A stretch of 64,000 bases of DNA from an uncultured Chryseobacterium sp. (GTDB taxonomy: Bacteria > Bacteroidota > Bacteroidia > Flavobacteriales > Weeksellaceae), in contig CAJYXJ010000013.1 of NCBI GenBank assembly GCA_913778085.1, positions 212,456-276,455 on the forward strand, given 5' to 3'. Positions 42,701 to 50,981 of the stretch are shown here, one piece after another. The position numbers and the translations under genes are program-made. The notes under the pieces were generated by a model that ran no database searches, was not told the origin of the DNA, and saw nothing but the letters and a program-made list of their open reading frames with translations. Each line of letters opens with the position of its first letter. The stretch's first letter is position 1.

Positions 42701-42750
42701 TTGTAGAATAAAAACAGGATTTCTTATATTTGTAGAAATCCTGTTTTTTT
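42701..42750 (+). terminator. kbl terminator whose loop holds the next gene's -7 element
   Basis: AAAACAGGATTTC (42711-42723) pairs with GAAATCCTGTTTT (42735-42747), a 13-bp perfect stem ending in T. The 11-nt loop contains most of TATATTTG (42725-42732), an exact -7 element, and TTG at 42701-42703 stands 21 bases before it. The ATG of the next gene is at 42751, directly after the T run. Confidence 0.8.
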
Positions 42751-43188
42751 ATGAACAAACTTTATATATCCTTTTTAATGATGCTGTCTCTTATTTCCTG
42801 TAAGACAAAACTAAATCAGTATATCCAGGACGAACGGAAAGTCAGCAGGCGGAACGGGAAGTGGGTGGAAGAATATTCGGCGGATGAAGGTACTCTGATG
42901 GCTTCCGGAAGATATAAGAATGGGGAAAAAGTAAGAACCTGGAAAACTTCTTTCAATGGCAGGAAATATCAGAAGGATGTGATCAGGAAAGAGGTGACAA
43001 AAACCCAAAAGTATTTTCCCAATGGCAACATCATGGAAAAAGGCAAGTCCAGGCTTGAAATTTCAGATCATGAGCAGCACTGGTTCTATTTCGGCCCTTG
43101 GAGATATTATGATGAAAACGGAAAGCTGCTCTACATAAAAGTATACCGGCAAGGACAGAAAACAGACAGTATTTCAATGGTACGGTAA
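42751..43188 (+). CDS. Small lipoprotein with MORN-like repeats
   Basis: A 145-residue protein with a lipoprotein signal (YISFLMMLSLISCKT, Cys at 17). The rest contains short MORN/YwqK-type units: NGKWVEEYSADEGTLMASG, RYKNGEKVRTWKTSF, KYFPNGNIMEKGKS and GPWRYYDENGKLLYIKVY. Such repeats are thought to form small beta-hairpin stacks; no activity is known. Its promoter lies in the terminator of kbl, leaving a leader of only about a dozen bases. Confidence 0.75.
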   Translation: MNKLYISFLMMLSLISCKTKLNQYIQDERKVSRRNGKWVEEYSADEGTLMASGRYKNGEKVRTWKTSFNGRKYQKDVIRKEVTKTQKYFPNGNIMEKGKSRLEISDHEQHWFYFGPWRYYDENGKLLYIKVYRQGQKTDSISMVR

Positions 43189-43209
43189 CAGATATACTCT
43201 GAATTATTT

Positions 43210-43237
43210 ATGGCTTTAGAGTCTCATAAAAAGCCAT
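43210..43237 (+). terminator. Weak hairpin after the MORN-like lipoprotein gene
   Basis: ATGGCTTT (43210-43217) pairs with AAAGCCAT (43230-43237). No strong T run follows, so terminator function is uncertain. Confidence 0.35.
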
Positions 43238-43360
43238 GTTGTTTACAGAATAAGTTTTTTCCATTCCGAATATTCTGCATTATGTTTTTAAGTTGATATT
43301 GATCATCCTTATTTCACCTTCATTTTTTCGTATAAAACGTTCTTTTTTTGTGAAATAACT

Positions 43361-43368
43361 TATCTTTG
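43361..43368 (+). promoter_or_regulatory. -7 element for hemJ
   Basis: TATCTTTG, an exact TAnnTTTG match, 17 bp before the ATG at 43385. Confidence 0.65.
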
Positions 43369-43384
43369 CAAACAAATTTTTAAG

Positions 43385-43936
43385 ATGCTTTATACCATCA
43401 TCAAAGCGCTTCACATTATCTTTATGGTAAGTTATTTTGCTGGGATTTTTTACCTGGTAAGGATATTCGTGTACTATAAAGATACCGATGAATTTGCGGA
43501 GGATAAAAAACGGATCCTGAGAGAACAATACACCTTCATGGCACGCAGGCTGTGGAACATCATCACGGTTCCGGCAGGGATTATTATGGCAGTCTGTGGG
43601 TTGGTAATGATCTTCCTGAATACCGGACTGATGAAAACGCCCTGGTTTCATCTGAAGCTGACCTTCCTGGTCGGGCTGGCGGTTTACCATTACTGGTGCT
43701 GGAAAAAAGTGCTGAAGTTAAAAGAGTTAAACGGCCAAACCCTCGAAACGGCCAACATCAAACTTCGGCAGGCCAACGAAATCGCAACCTTTATTTTATT
43801 TCTGGTCGTTTTTACCGTAATCTTAAAATCGCAGGTTATCGAATACTGGTGGCAATTAATTGCCGGATTTTTCGTTCTGGTATTTTTGATCATGATGACC
43901 GTAAAGCTGGTGAATAAAAACAAGAAAAATAAATAA
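43385..43936 (+). CDS. hemJ: Protoporphyrinogen IX oxidase HemJ
   Basis: Membrane protein of 183 residues with four to five helices, oxidising protoporphyrinogen IX in haem synthesis in organisms lacking HemG or HemY. Family blocks: IKALHIIFMVSYFAGIFYLV, with the conserved His near residue 10, REQYTFMARRLWNIITVPAG, LMKTPWFHLKLTFLVGLAVY and IKLRQANEIATFILF. The length fits the UPF0093/HemJ family. It precedes gldF by 78 bp, but there is no evidence of a shared transcript. Confidence 0.9.
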   Translation: MLYTIIKALHIIFMVSYFAGIFYLVRIFVYYKDTDEFAEDKKRILREQYTFMARRLWNIITVPAGIIMAVCGLVMIFLNTGLMKTPWFHLKLTFLVGLAVYHYWCWKKVLKLKELNGQTLETANIKLRQANEIATFILFLVVFTVILKSQVIEYWWQLIAGFFVLVFLIMMTVKLVNKNKKNK

Positions 43937-44014
43937 TCGGTTGGCCGTTGCCGTTTATGGTTAAACATAGAAAAACCTAAAACGATCAACAATCAACATC
44001 TGACAATAAAAACT

Positions 44015-44743
44015 ATGATTGCAATTTTAAAAAAAGAACTTTGGAGCTACTTCGGGAACTGGAGCGCGTGGGTGATCATCGCCGCTTTCAGCCTGATCGC
44101 GACACTGTTTCTGTTTTTTTTCGAAAACGATTCCAATATTTTTGAGATCGGGATGGCTTCCTTACAGAGCTATTTCGTTTTGGTTCCCTGGCTGCTGATG
44201 TTCATCATTCCGGCACTTTCCATGAAAACCTTTGCTGAAGAACAGCAGACCGGAACCCTGAACTGGCTTTTTTCCCAACCGCTAAAAGTTTCAGATCTCG
44301 TATTCGGAAAGTTCCTTTCAGTATGGATTGTTGGAATTCTTTGCCTGATTCCATCATTAATTTATTTGTATACCGTTTATGTTTTAGGCGTTCCTGAGGG
44401 AAACATCGATCTTGGAATGACATTCGGAAGTTATGTGGGATTAATTATTCTCATTGCCGCCTTTTCCGGAGTGGGAATTCTGGCGTCTTCGCTTTCACAA
44501 AACCAGATCATGGCTTATCTGCTTGGGGTTTTCATGTGCTTTATCCTGTATTTCGGAATTGAACAACTGGCCAGTTACAAATTGTTGGGAGGAGCAGATT
44601 TCATTTTGCAGAACGTAGGTTTTTATCAGCATTTCTTAGGATTTACGAGAGGACTTATCGATTTTAAAGATGTTGCCTATTTCGTTTTCATCATTGGGGT
44701 TGCTTTAGTATTGTCCAATCATTTTATCAATAAAAAAAAGTAG
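44015..44743 (+). CDS. gldF: Gliding motility ABC transporter permease GldF
   Basis: Permease of the GldAFG ABC transporter, required for gliding in some Flavobacteriia. It has 242 residues and six helices. It begins IAILKKELWSYFGNWSAWVI and has the ABC-2-type loop FAEEQQTGTLNWLFSQPLKV. The ATPase subunit GldA is not adjacent, which is common in this phylum. It is followed by gldG after 4 bp, so the two are translated together. Confidence 0.92.
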   Translation: MIAILKKELWSYFGNWSAWVIIAAFSLIATLFLFFFENDSNIFEIGMASLQSYFVLVPWLLMFIIPALSMKTFAEEQQTGTLNWLFSQPLKVSDLVFGKFLSVWIVGILCLIPSLIYLYTVYVLGVPEGNIDLGMTFGSYVGLIILIAAFSGVGILASSLSQNQIMAYLLGVFMCFILYFGIEQLASYKLLGGADFILQNVGFYQHFLGFTRGLIDFKDVAYFVFIIGVALVLSNHFINKKK

Positions 44744-44747
44744 AATT

Positions 44748-46418
44748 ATGAAGAAGATATCATTTAAGTCTCCGTTAGGAATTTTACTTTTCGTTGTCCT
44801 GCCTTTGGTAATTATTCTTGCTATTTCCGGCATCAGGCTGGATCTTACCAAAGAAAAAAGATATACGCTTTCCGACAACACCATCAAAGTTTTAGAGTCG
44901 GTAAACAAGCCGTTGGTGGTAGATGTTTACCTGGAAGGGGATTTTCCCGCAAGCTTCAAGCAGCTGCAGAGCGAAACGAAGTTTATGTTGGAAGAATTCA
45001 GGAAAATAAATCCGAAGATCGATTTTAAATTTATTGATCCCATTAAAACCAAGATGTCTAAAGATACGCTCATGGCGATGGGCATGCAGCCTTCGATGCT
45101 TCCGGATATCAAAGACGGAAAGGTTTCCCAGATTATGCTGTTCCCGTATGCCGTGGTAAAATACGATAAGAAAGGAATTTCCATTCCATTGGTAGTTCAG
45201 CAGACGGGAATTGATGCCGATCAGCAGCTGACGAAATCCATTGAGAACCTGGAATACAACCTCGTTTCCAATATTAAAAACATTGCCGCCAACAAGAGAA
45301 AAAAAATCGGGATTCTCGTGAATCAGGATGAATTGAATCCGAGGGAATTCCAGGGCTTTATGCAGCTGGCGACCGAAAGTTACGATGCCGGCCCGATCAT
45401 CCCTAAAAACAATACCGAACTTACGCTGGCGGACATTCCTACCTTAAAGCAAATGAATGCCCTGGTCATTGCAAAACCGCGAAAAGCTTTTACCGATGGT
45501 GAAAAGGTCATCCTTGACCAATACATCATGAACGGCGGAAAAACCCTTTGGATGATCGATGCCGTAAATGCCGAAATGGATACGCTGATGAGGTCCCAGA
45601 AAGTCATGCCTTTCCCGGTAGATATCAACATGACTGACTTTTTCTTTAATTACGGAGTGAGAATCAATCCGGCACTGGTGAAAGACGTGAAAAAATTTGC
45701 CCTGTTGAGGCTGGTTACCGGAGAAGTAAGCGGAAACCCGCAGTACACGAGTCTTCCGTGGCCGTATTTCCCATTGGGAATTGCAGAAAAGGATAATCCG
45801 ATCACCAAAAACATTAACCCGGTAAAGTTTGAATTTCCAACGTCCATCGATACCTTGGGTGGAAGAAAGAACATTAAAACCCACGTCCTTTTTGAATCCA
45901 GCGAACGTACCTTGCTGAAACAGGTTCCGAATTACGTAGACCTGAAAGAAATTTCTAGTGTCGACAGCCTTGGGCAGATGGAAAAGCCAAGCACTCCAAA
46001 AATCTATGCGGTGTCTCTGGAAGGAAAGTTCAATTCAGCGTATGCCTCAAGAATCGAAAGGAAATCATATCCCGGTTTCAAAACCACAAGCCCTGAAAAC
46101 AAAATGATTATTATTGCCGACGGAGACATAGGCCGAAATAAAATCCTGAAAGGCGAACCGCTTCCTTTGGGTGTCGATCTGCTGACCAACGAACAGTTCG
46201 GAAACGAGCAGTTTCTGCGAAATGCCTTAGACTATCTTCTGGACGACAGCAACCTGATGGAACTGAGAAACCGGAACATCGAAGAAAGGCTTCTGGACCG
46301 CCAGAGAATCACCGAAGAAAAAACAAACTGGCAATGGTTTAACCTGCTGCTGCCGTTAGCTATCATCGGAATCCTGGGAGGATTGTTCTTCTGGCTGAGG
46401 AAAAGAAAGTTTGAATAA
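44748..46418 (+). CDS. gldG: Gliding motility ABC transporter component GldG
   Basis: A 556-residue membrane-anchored protein. One N-terminal helix (LGILLFVVLPLVIILAISGI) precedes LDLTKEKRYTLSDNTIKVL, the hallmark opening of the GldG / ABC-type uncharacterised domain family, then an extracytoplasmic region and a C-terminal helix (NLLLPLAIIGILGGLFFWLR). Works with GldF and GldA. The spacing to gldF shows an operon, which ends at a strong terminator. Confidence 0.92.
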   Translation: MKKISFKSPLGILLFVVLPLVIILAISGIRLDLTKEKRYTLSDNTIKVLESVNKPLVVDVYLEGDFPASFKQLQSETKFMLEEFRKINPKIDFKFIDPIKTKMSKDTLMAMGMQPSMLPDIKDGKVSQIMLFPYAVVKYDKKGISIPLVVQQTGIDADQQLTKSIENLEYNLVSNIKNIAANKRKKIGILVNQDELNPREFQGFMQLATESYDAGPIIPKNNTELTLADIPTLKQMNALVIAKPRKAFTDGEKVILDQYIMNGGKTLWMIDAVNAEMDTLMRSQKVMPFPVDINMTDFFFNYGVRINPALVKDVKKFALLRLVTGEVSGNPQYTSLPWPYFPLGIAEKDNPITKNINPVKFEFPTSIDTLGGRKNIKTHVLFESSERTLLKQVPNYVDLKEISSVDSLGQMEKPSTPKIYAVSLEGKFNSAYASRIERKSYPGFKTTSPENKMIIIADGDIGRNKILKGEPLPLGVDLLTNEQFGNEQFLRNALDYLLDDSNLMELRNRNIEERLLDRQRITEEKTNWQWFNLLLPLAIIGILGGLFFWLRKRKFE

Positions 46419-46427
46419 ATGATATAG

Positions 46428-46456
46428 AAAAAGAGAAGCCCAAAGCTTCTCTTTTT
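46428..46456. terminator. Terminator of gldFG
   Basis: AAAAAGAGAAGC (46428-46439) pairs with GCTTCTCTTTTT (46445-46456), a 12-bp perfect stem with T runs on both strands, so it can also stop the minus-strand toxin-antitoxin transcript. Confidence 0.88.
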
Positions 46457-46473
46457 ATTTTATATTCCGTTTC

Positions 46474-46669
46474 TCATCGATCATTTTCATTGGTGTCAAA
46501 AACATCATTAATGATAATATATTCACAGTCTACCTTATAAATAATTTTATAATGCCCACTCAGAATATACCGGTGTTGTTGATTGAACTTTTCTGCTGGC
46601 TTTGGAAGCATAATAATCGAAGATAATTTTTAAATTTTCAATAGCGAATTCAGTCCAGACTAATTTCAT
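46474..46669 (-). pseudogene. RelE/ParE-type toxin, internally deleted
   Basis: ATG 46669 (minus) lies three bases after the stop of the antitoxin gene. The first 27 codons (MKLVWTEFAIENLKIIFDYY and ASKASRK) are a typical ParE start. The frame then shifts and stops after 40 codons, but the downstream frame resumes with KFNQQHRYILSGHYKIIYKV and EYIIINDVFDTNENDR, the typical ParE end, finishing at TGA 46476-46474. About 30 central residues are missing, so a deletion has removed the core and broken the frame. Confidence 0.82.
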
Positions 46670-46672
46670 ATT

Positions 46673-46909
46673 CTACCAATTAGAAGATTGACTTTCCAAA
46701 TCTTCCTGACTTTTAAATCTTCCATTTTTAAAATCTTCCTCAGATTTTTCAATGCGGTTTATTAAGGTCTCTATACTAAAAGGATTATAGTCGAAACGAT
46801 CTTTTTCCAATTTTGATAAAATATAGTCTTCAATTTTATCGAAGAAATGCTCATCCTGTATTTGAGCAAGATATGCGATTAAATTTAATTTTCTTATTTG
46901 AAAATTCAT
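46673..46909 (-). CDS. Antitoxin of a broken RelE/ParE system
   Basis: A 78-residue mostly helical protein (MNFQIRKLNLIAYLAQIQDE... ending FKSQEDLESQSSNW). This shape, with a conserved helical N-terminus and a C-terminal segment containing the acidic SQEDLE stretch, is that of the unnamed antitoxins paired with RelE/ParE toxins in Bacteroidetes. The adjacent toxin is inactivated, so the gene is an orphan and no longer under selection as an antidote unless it acts on another toxin. Confidence 0.7.
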   Translation of the reverse strand: MNFQIRKLNLIAYLAQIQDEHFFDKIEDYILSKLEKDRFDYNPFSIETLINRIEKSEEDFKNGRFKSQEDLESQSSNW

Positions 46910-47038
46910 ATCGGTATATTTTAACCAAAAATTACAAATTAATTTTAATCTTTATTTTAAAATGAAATACAATGTATTGGTGGAGAATTGATTTTCAATA
47001 TAAGAAGACTTAAACTTTTCTCTCTAAAAATATACTAT

Positions 47039-47482
47039 TTACTTATTGCTATAGGCAAAAGGCAAATTAACAATATCAATAACCTTTTCACCTTTACTGT
47101 TTTTTCCGGGATCCCAATTTATGTTGGCTGTGGTTTTTTCAGCAGCTTTTTTAACTTCGCTGTTGAAGGTTTCGTTGTTTCCGTAGGTAGAAATGTTCAG
47201 CACTTTTCCGTCTGCACCAATCTTAAGGATGATTTTTGTTTTTAAATCTTTACCTGAAGTTTTTAAAATGGATTTATCGAGACTTTTGCTGACGTTACTG
47301 ATAAAGGTCTTATTTCCACCTGGATATTGAGCAGGAAAAGCAATTGTAGGCGGTGGTGGAACAGACAGATCCTGTGGCTGCCTGGATTCAAATTTATCTT
47401 TTACCCTTATTTCTTTCTTTGCCTGTTGCGCAAATCCTGTTCCGAACATCATGATCAGAAACAGAAAGTATATTTTTTTCAT
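47039..47482 (-). CDS. Secreted TonB-C-like domain protein
   Basis: A 147-residue protein when started at ATG 47482 (MKKIYFLFLIMMFGTGFAQQ), a signal peptide; an upstream extension to 47545 is less likely. A Pro-rich piece (DLSVPPPPTIAFPAQYPGGN) is followed by a domain with the pattern of TonB C-termini: KTKIILKIGADGKVLNISTY, FNSEVKKAAEKTTANINWDP, KGEKVIDIVNLPFAYS. No transmembrane anchor, so it is not a classical TonB. It lies 84 bp downstream of the Cys-rich peptide gene on the same strand and may be co-transcribed. Confidence 0.68.
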   Translation of the reverse strand: MKKIYFLFLIMMFGTGFAQQAKKEIRVKDKFESRQPQDLSVPPPPTIAFPAQYPGGNKTFISNVSKSLDKSILKTSGKDLKTKIILKIGADGKVLNISTYGNNETFNSEVKKAAEKTTANINWDPGKNSKGEKVIDIVNLPFAYSNK

Positions 47483-47566
47483 AATGATTTTAGTTTGTAA
47501 TGATTGTAAAAGTATCATGTTAAGAGAATGAACAGTTGATCTCAACCATTCATTCTCAAGATTTAA

Positions 47567-47758
47567 CTAGCACCAGAATCCTCCTCCGCAGGCATAATTA
47601 TGGCAGCTTGTTCCTCCTGTGGAAGGTGGGCACATTCCCCAGCCATAGCTTCCGTCATCATTGGCATGGCAGAGTTTCCAACCGTCACAAGGTGCAGCCG
47701 CAATAGATCCTGATACGAATTTCATCTGATTTCTTGAAAGTTTTTTTAAATTTTTCAT
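47567..47758 (-). CDS. Small bacteriocin-like peptide with double-glycine-type leader and six cysteines
   Basis: A 63-residue peptide. The leader MKNLKKLSRNQMKFVSGS resembles the Bacteroidetes class II/RiPP-type leaders that end in GG, here with GS. The core, after about residue 18, is Cys- and Gly-rich with six cysteines (CDGWKLCHANDDG, MCPPSTGGTSCHNYACGGG, WC). This looks like a secreted, possibly disulfide-bonded or modified peptide. No processing transporter or modification enzyme is within the window; the only neighbour on the strand is the TonB-C-like gene. Confidence 0.72.
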   Translation of the reverse strand: MKNLKKLSRNQMKFVSGSIAAAPCDGWKLCHANDDGSYGWGMCPPSTGGTSCHNYACGGGFWC

Positions 47759-48058
47759 GGTAATATTGTTTTAGTTTTCCTACTCTCTTTAAGCTTTTCG
47801 GATTCCGCTTCTGAAGCTAAAGTAATAATTTTTTTTGATTTATTTTCACATTAAAGTGATTTTTTTTAATTAAACTTTAAATTTAATGTCCTAATATACA
47901 AATATTTATAATTTGAAATATGTGACTTATTATTTGTTTTCCCTCATTAAATCTCATGTTCCAAAGATTTTTTTACAACAATTACTGATATAAAAAACAT
48001 GGCTGATTTTTAATAATATATGATTCTTTTTCACTAAATATCAATAAACTTTGTTATT
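47759..48058. other. AT-rich intergenic region of 300 bp
   Basis: Very AT-rich, with long T and A runs and no frame of note. It must hold the peptide gene's promoter: the best candidate is TACTTTAG (minus strand, 47824-47817), one base off TAnnTTTG. Confidence 0.5.
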
Positions 48059-48973
48059 TTAATTAAACAACCTCCTAAATTCCCCCGGCGACTGCTTCAC
48101 CTTCTGCTTAAACAATTTACTGAACGATTGCGGATGCTCGAAACCCAGTTCATAAGCGATTTCGCTAACGGATAGGGTAGTGGTGCTCAGGCGTTCCTTG
48201 GCATAATCGATGAGCTTATTCTGGATATGCTGCTGGGTATTTTGTTGGGTATGGATACGCAGCAGACTTCCGAGGTAATTGGGCGAAATATTCAGCTGGT
48301 CGGCGATGGTGGTTACGGAAGGAATCCCTTTTTCCAAAAGGTTTCCGCTTTCAAAATAACTGGAAAGGACTTCCTCAAACTTATCAAGCAGCTCGTGGCT
48401 TGATTTTTTCCGGGTCAGAAACTGGCGTTCATAAAAACGTTCAGAATAAATCAGGAACAGGTCCAGCTGAGCAATGATCAACTCTTGGGTAAATTTATCA
48501 ATGTTGTTCTGGTATTCTTTTTCGATGTTTTTAAACAGTCCGACAATAATATTTTCTTCTTTCTCCGACAGGAAAAGGGCTTCGTTGATCCGGTAGCTGA
48601 AGAATTCATAGGATTTCATCTTTTTAATCAGGGAAGTTCCCCAGAGAAAATCGGGATGAATCAAAAGCAAATATCCGGTCGGTTCCACTTCGACATCGGG
48701 TTTCATTTCAATCCGCAGAAACTGGAGCGGAGAAACAAAACACAGCACGCCGGAATCGAAATCATACTGCTGCTGACCATAATTGAACCTTGCATTTACA
48801 TTCCTTTTCAGGCCGATCGAATAATAGTCCTGGATCCACTTCATTTCGTCATCATTCACAGGATATCGCACTTTGCTGTAATCGATGAGGCTAATCAACG
48901 GATGTTCCGGCTTAGACAGGCCGCAGAAAGCATGAAAATCAGATATGGAATTAAAACGGAAAGTTTCTTTCAT
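48059..48973 (-). CDS. AraC family transcriptional regulator
   Basis: A 304-residue regulator with an N-terminal cupin-like sensing region (NARFNYGQQQYDFDSGVLCF) and two helix-turn-helix units at the C-terminus: TIADQLNISPNYLGSLLRIH and LSVSEIAYELGFEHPQSFSK, followed by LFKQKVKQSPGEFRR. Of the kind that in Bacteroidetes often controls nearby dehydrogenase or stress genes. The next upstream minus-strand genes are a hypothetical protein and an alcohol dehydrogenase, separated by a terminator. Effector unknown. Confidence 0.9.
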   Translation of the reverse strand: MKETFRFNSISDFHAFCGLSKPEHPLISLIDYSKVRYPVNDDEMKWIQDYYSIGLKRNVNARFNYGQQQYDFDSGVLCFVSPLQFLRIEMKPDVEVEPTGYLLLIHPDFLWGTSLIKKMKSYEFFSYRINEALFLSEKEENIIVGLFKNIEKEYQNNIDKFTQELIIAQLDLFLIYSERFYERQFLTRKKSSHELLDKFEEVLSSYFESGNLLEKGIPSVTTIADQLNISPNYLGSLLRIHTQQNTQQHIQNKLIDYAKERLSTTTLSVSEIAYELGFEHPQSFSKLFKQKVKQSPGEFRRLFN

Positions 48974-49092
48974 AAAAGCTAAGTTATTAAATTAAATAAA
49001 TACGAGGTACGAAGTTGAAGAATTAAGAAAATGAAAACATGACTTGTCGAATTTTTTTGTTTGAAGAACGTAAACAACGCTAAACATAATAT

Positions 49093-49118
49093 AAAAAAGG
49101 CCGGAAGAAATTCCGGCC
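49093..49118 (-). terminator. Terminator of the alcohol dehydrogenase operon
   Basis: On the minus strand, GGCCGGAA (49118-49111) with TTCCGGCC (49106-49099), loop TTTC, followed by a T run. Confidence 0.87.
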
Positions 49119-49127
49119 CTAAGTTGA

Positions 49128-49655
49128 TTAATCCTCGTTTTCCTTTTTTGAAAATATTACGCTTATCGCAATAGCCGTTACTGCAGCTGCTGCAGCTATT
49201 TTCAACAGAAAGTTCTTTTTATTGTACTTCCATTCGGCTCCCCAGCCGCGTTCAGCAAAGATATTGGGCAGATGACCGTTTTTTAAGTCATCAATAATTC
49301 CTTCCACTGCTCCTACGCGGTCTGCCAGCACCAGCGGCAACCATCGGCCATAGCTGGATTCACTGTAACGGAAGGCAAATTTTCTGATGGCTCCGTTTAC
49401 ACCTTCCGGCGGCGAGGCAGTCCCAAAAGCAGCGGTTAGATTCGGCCGCTCCACGGACTTTAGAATTTCAACCTTTTCAGGCTGCTGTTCCGGCCGTTCC
49501 CATGTATAACCTTCATGTTCTTCATTGGTCCGTTTCTTCATAGGGTACACAGGATCATTTTCAGGATCTGCATCGATTCCCCAACCTTTTATCTGCGTAT
49601 AATCTGCCTGTTCGCTTTTTTTAAAGTCGGACGGCTTTGTTTCATCTGTAAGCAT
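49128..49655 (-). CDS. Hypothetical membrane-anchored protein
   Basis: A 175-residue protein, not recognised. The start is ATG 49655 (MLTDETKPSDFKKSEQADYT); the longer frame would overlap the preceding gene. It has a charged N-terminal half (IKGWGIDADPENDPVYPMKK, TWERPEQQPEKVEILKS) with an apparent motif ERPNLTAAFGTASPPEGVNG and ILADRV-type helix, and a C-terminal transmembrane segment (FLLKIAAAAAVTAIAISVIF) that anchors it by its tail. It lies 28 bp after the alcohol dehydrogenase gene, so it is in the same operon. Confidence 0.68.
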   Translation of the reverse strand: MLTDETKPSDFKKSEQADYTQIKGWGIDADPENDPVYPMKKRTNEEHEGYTWERPEQQPEKVEILKSVERPNLTAAFGTASPPEGVNGAIRKFAFRYSESSYGRWLPLVLADRVGAVEGIIDDLKNGHLPNIFAERGWGAEWKYNKKNFLLKIAAAAAVTAIAISVIFSKKENED

Positions 49656-49683
49656 GTTGTAATTTTTTTTAGTTAAAAACTTG

Positions 49684-50835
49684 TTATGCAGTTGGCGGAA
49701 TAAGCACAGTTTTGATACAGCCGTCCAGCTTGCGTGAAAATAGATGATAGGCATCGGCTACCTCTTCCAGCGGAACCCGGTGAGTGATGATCTGTTTCGG
49801 ATCAAGTACACCGTTTTTTACATGTTCAATCAGCTTGGGTAAATGGCGTTTCACGGATGCTTGGTTGGCCCGGATCGTAATTCCTTTATTCACCACATTT
49901 CCAATCGGTACTAAAGCATCCGTAGGACCGTAGACGCCTACAACAGAAACAATCCCGCCTTTCTTCACCGAATTGATGGCCCAGTGGAGCGCCGTGGTGG
50001 AACCACCCTGTAAAAGCAGCTTGGTTCCCAGGATCGTATTCGTCAGATTTCCTTTAGCCTCGCAGCCTACGGCATCGATGCAGACATCTGCCCCCAGAGA
50101 ATCGGTCTGTGTTTTGATAAAAACCACGGGGTCGCCGATGCTGTTAAAATTGTAAGCCTCACATTGCGCATATTGGGCGACAAAGTCGAGTCGGTATTCC
50201 AACTCGTCGATCACGATCACTCGTCCTGCGCCAAAAAGCCATGCCGATTTGGCTGCCATAATACCGATAGGTCCGGCGCCGAAAATCACTACCGTATCGC
50301 CTGTCTGGATGCCCGCCATTTCTGCGGCCTGGTAGCCCGTTGGCACTACGTCGGTAAGCAGCACGGCATCGTCGGGATCCATCCATTCGGGAATCACTGT
50401 TGGACCTACATCTGCATAAGGAACTCGGGCATACTCCGCCTGTCCGCCCTGGTAGCCTCCGGCCGTGTGTGAATATCCGAAAATACCTCCGACAGCAGTC
50501 GCCATTGGATTAGACTCATGGCAATTGCCGTAAAGTTCCTGTTTGCAAAAGGCACATTTTCCGCAGGCAATATTAAAAGGTACCATGACCTTATCGCCTA
50601 CTTTCAGTTTTTGTACAGAGGAACCGATTTCAACAACTTCCCCGATAAATTCATGGCCAAAGGTAGTGCCGACACGGGTATCGGGAACAAGGCCATGATA
50701 AAGATGAAGATCCGAGCCGCAGATGCACGATCTTAAAACCCGCACGATGGCATCTTCGGGATGCTCTATTTGCGGCTCCGGCATATTGCGGTCTGCACGC
50801 ACGCGGAAAGATCCGCGAAAATTCATTGCTAACAT
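49684..50835 (-). CDS. Zinc-dependent alcohol dehydrogenase (MDR superfamily)
   Basis: A 383-residue medium-chain dehydrogenase. The catalytic zinc ligands are in SCICGSDLHLYHG and GHEFIGEVVEIGS, and the structural zinc in CGKCAFCKQELYGNC. The Rossmann motif is VVIFGAGPIGIMAAKSAWLF, with an acid (VIVIDELEYR) suggesting NAD(H). Closest in appearance to glutathione-independent formaldehyde-dehydrogenase-like enzymes, but substrate preference is not certain. First gene of a two-gene operon. Confidence 0.88.
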   Translation of the reverse strand: MLAMNFRGSFRVRADRNMPEPQIEHPEDAIVRVLRSCICGSDLHLYHGLVPDTRVGTTFGHEFIGEVVEIGSSVQKLKVGDKVMVPFNIACGKCAFCKQELYGNCHESNPMATAVGGIFGYSHTAGGYQGGQAEYARVPYADVGPTVIPEWMDPDDAVLLTDVVPTGYQAAEMAGIQTGDTVVIFGAGPIGIMAAKSAWLFGAGRVIVIDELEYRLDFVAQYAQCEAYNFNSIGDPVVFIKTQTDSLGADVCIDAVGCEAKGNLTNTILGTKLLLQGGSTTALHWAINSVKKGGIVSVVGVYGPTDALVPIGNVVNKGITIRANQASVKRHLPKLIEHVKNGVLDPKQIITHRVPLEEVADAYHLFSRKLDGCIKTVLIPPTA

Positions 50836-50981
50836 ATATTTATATTTTGTTGGTGATGAAATATATGCATCAAAAGCGAGACCGCCAGGGGTCTGATTTT
50901 AGTATATATTTTTTTAAAGGAACTGATTTCTAATAATATATGTAGAGCTTGATATTGGTTTTCTTCGTTGACATCAGTTCG

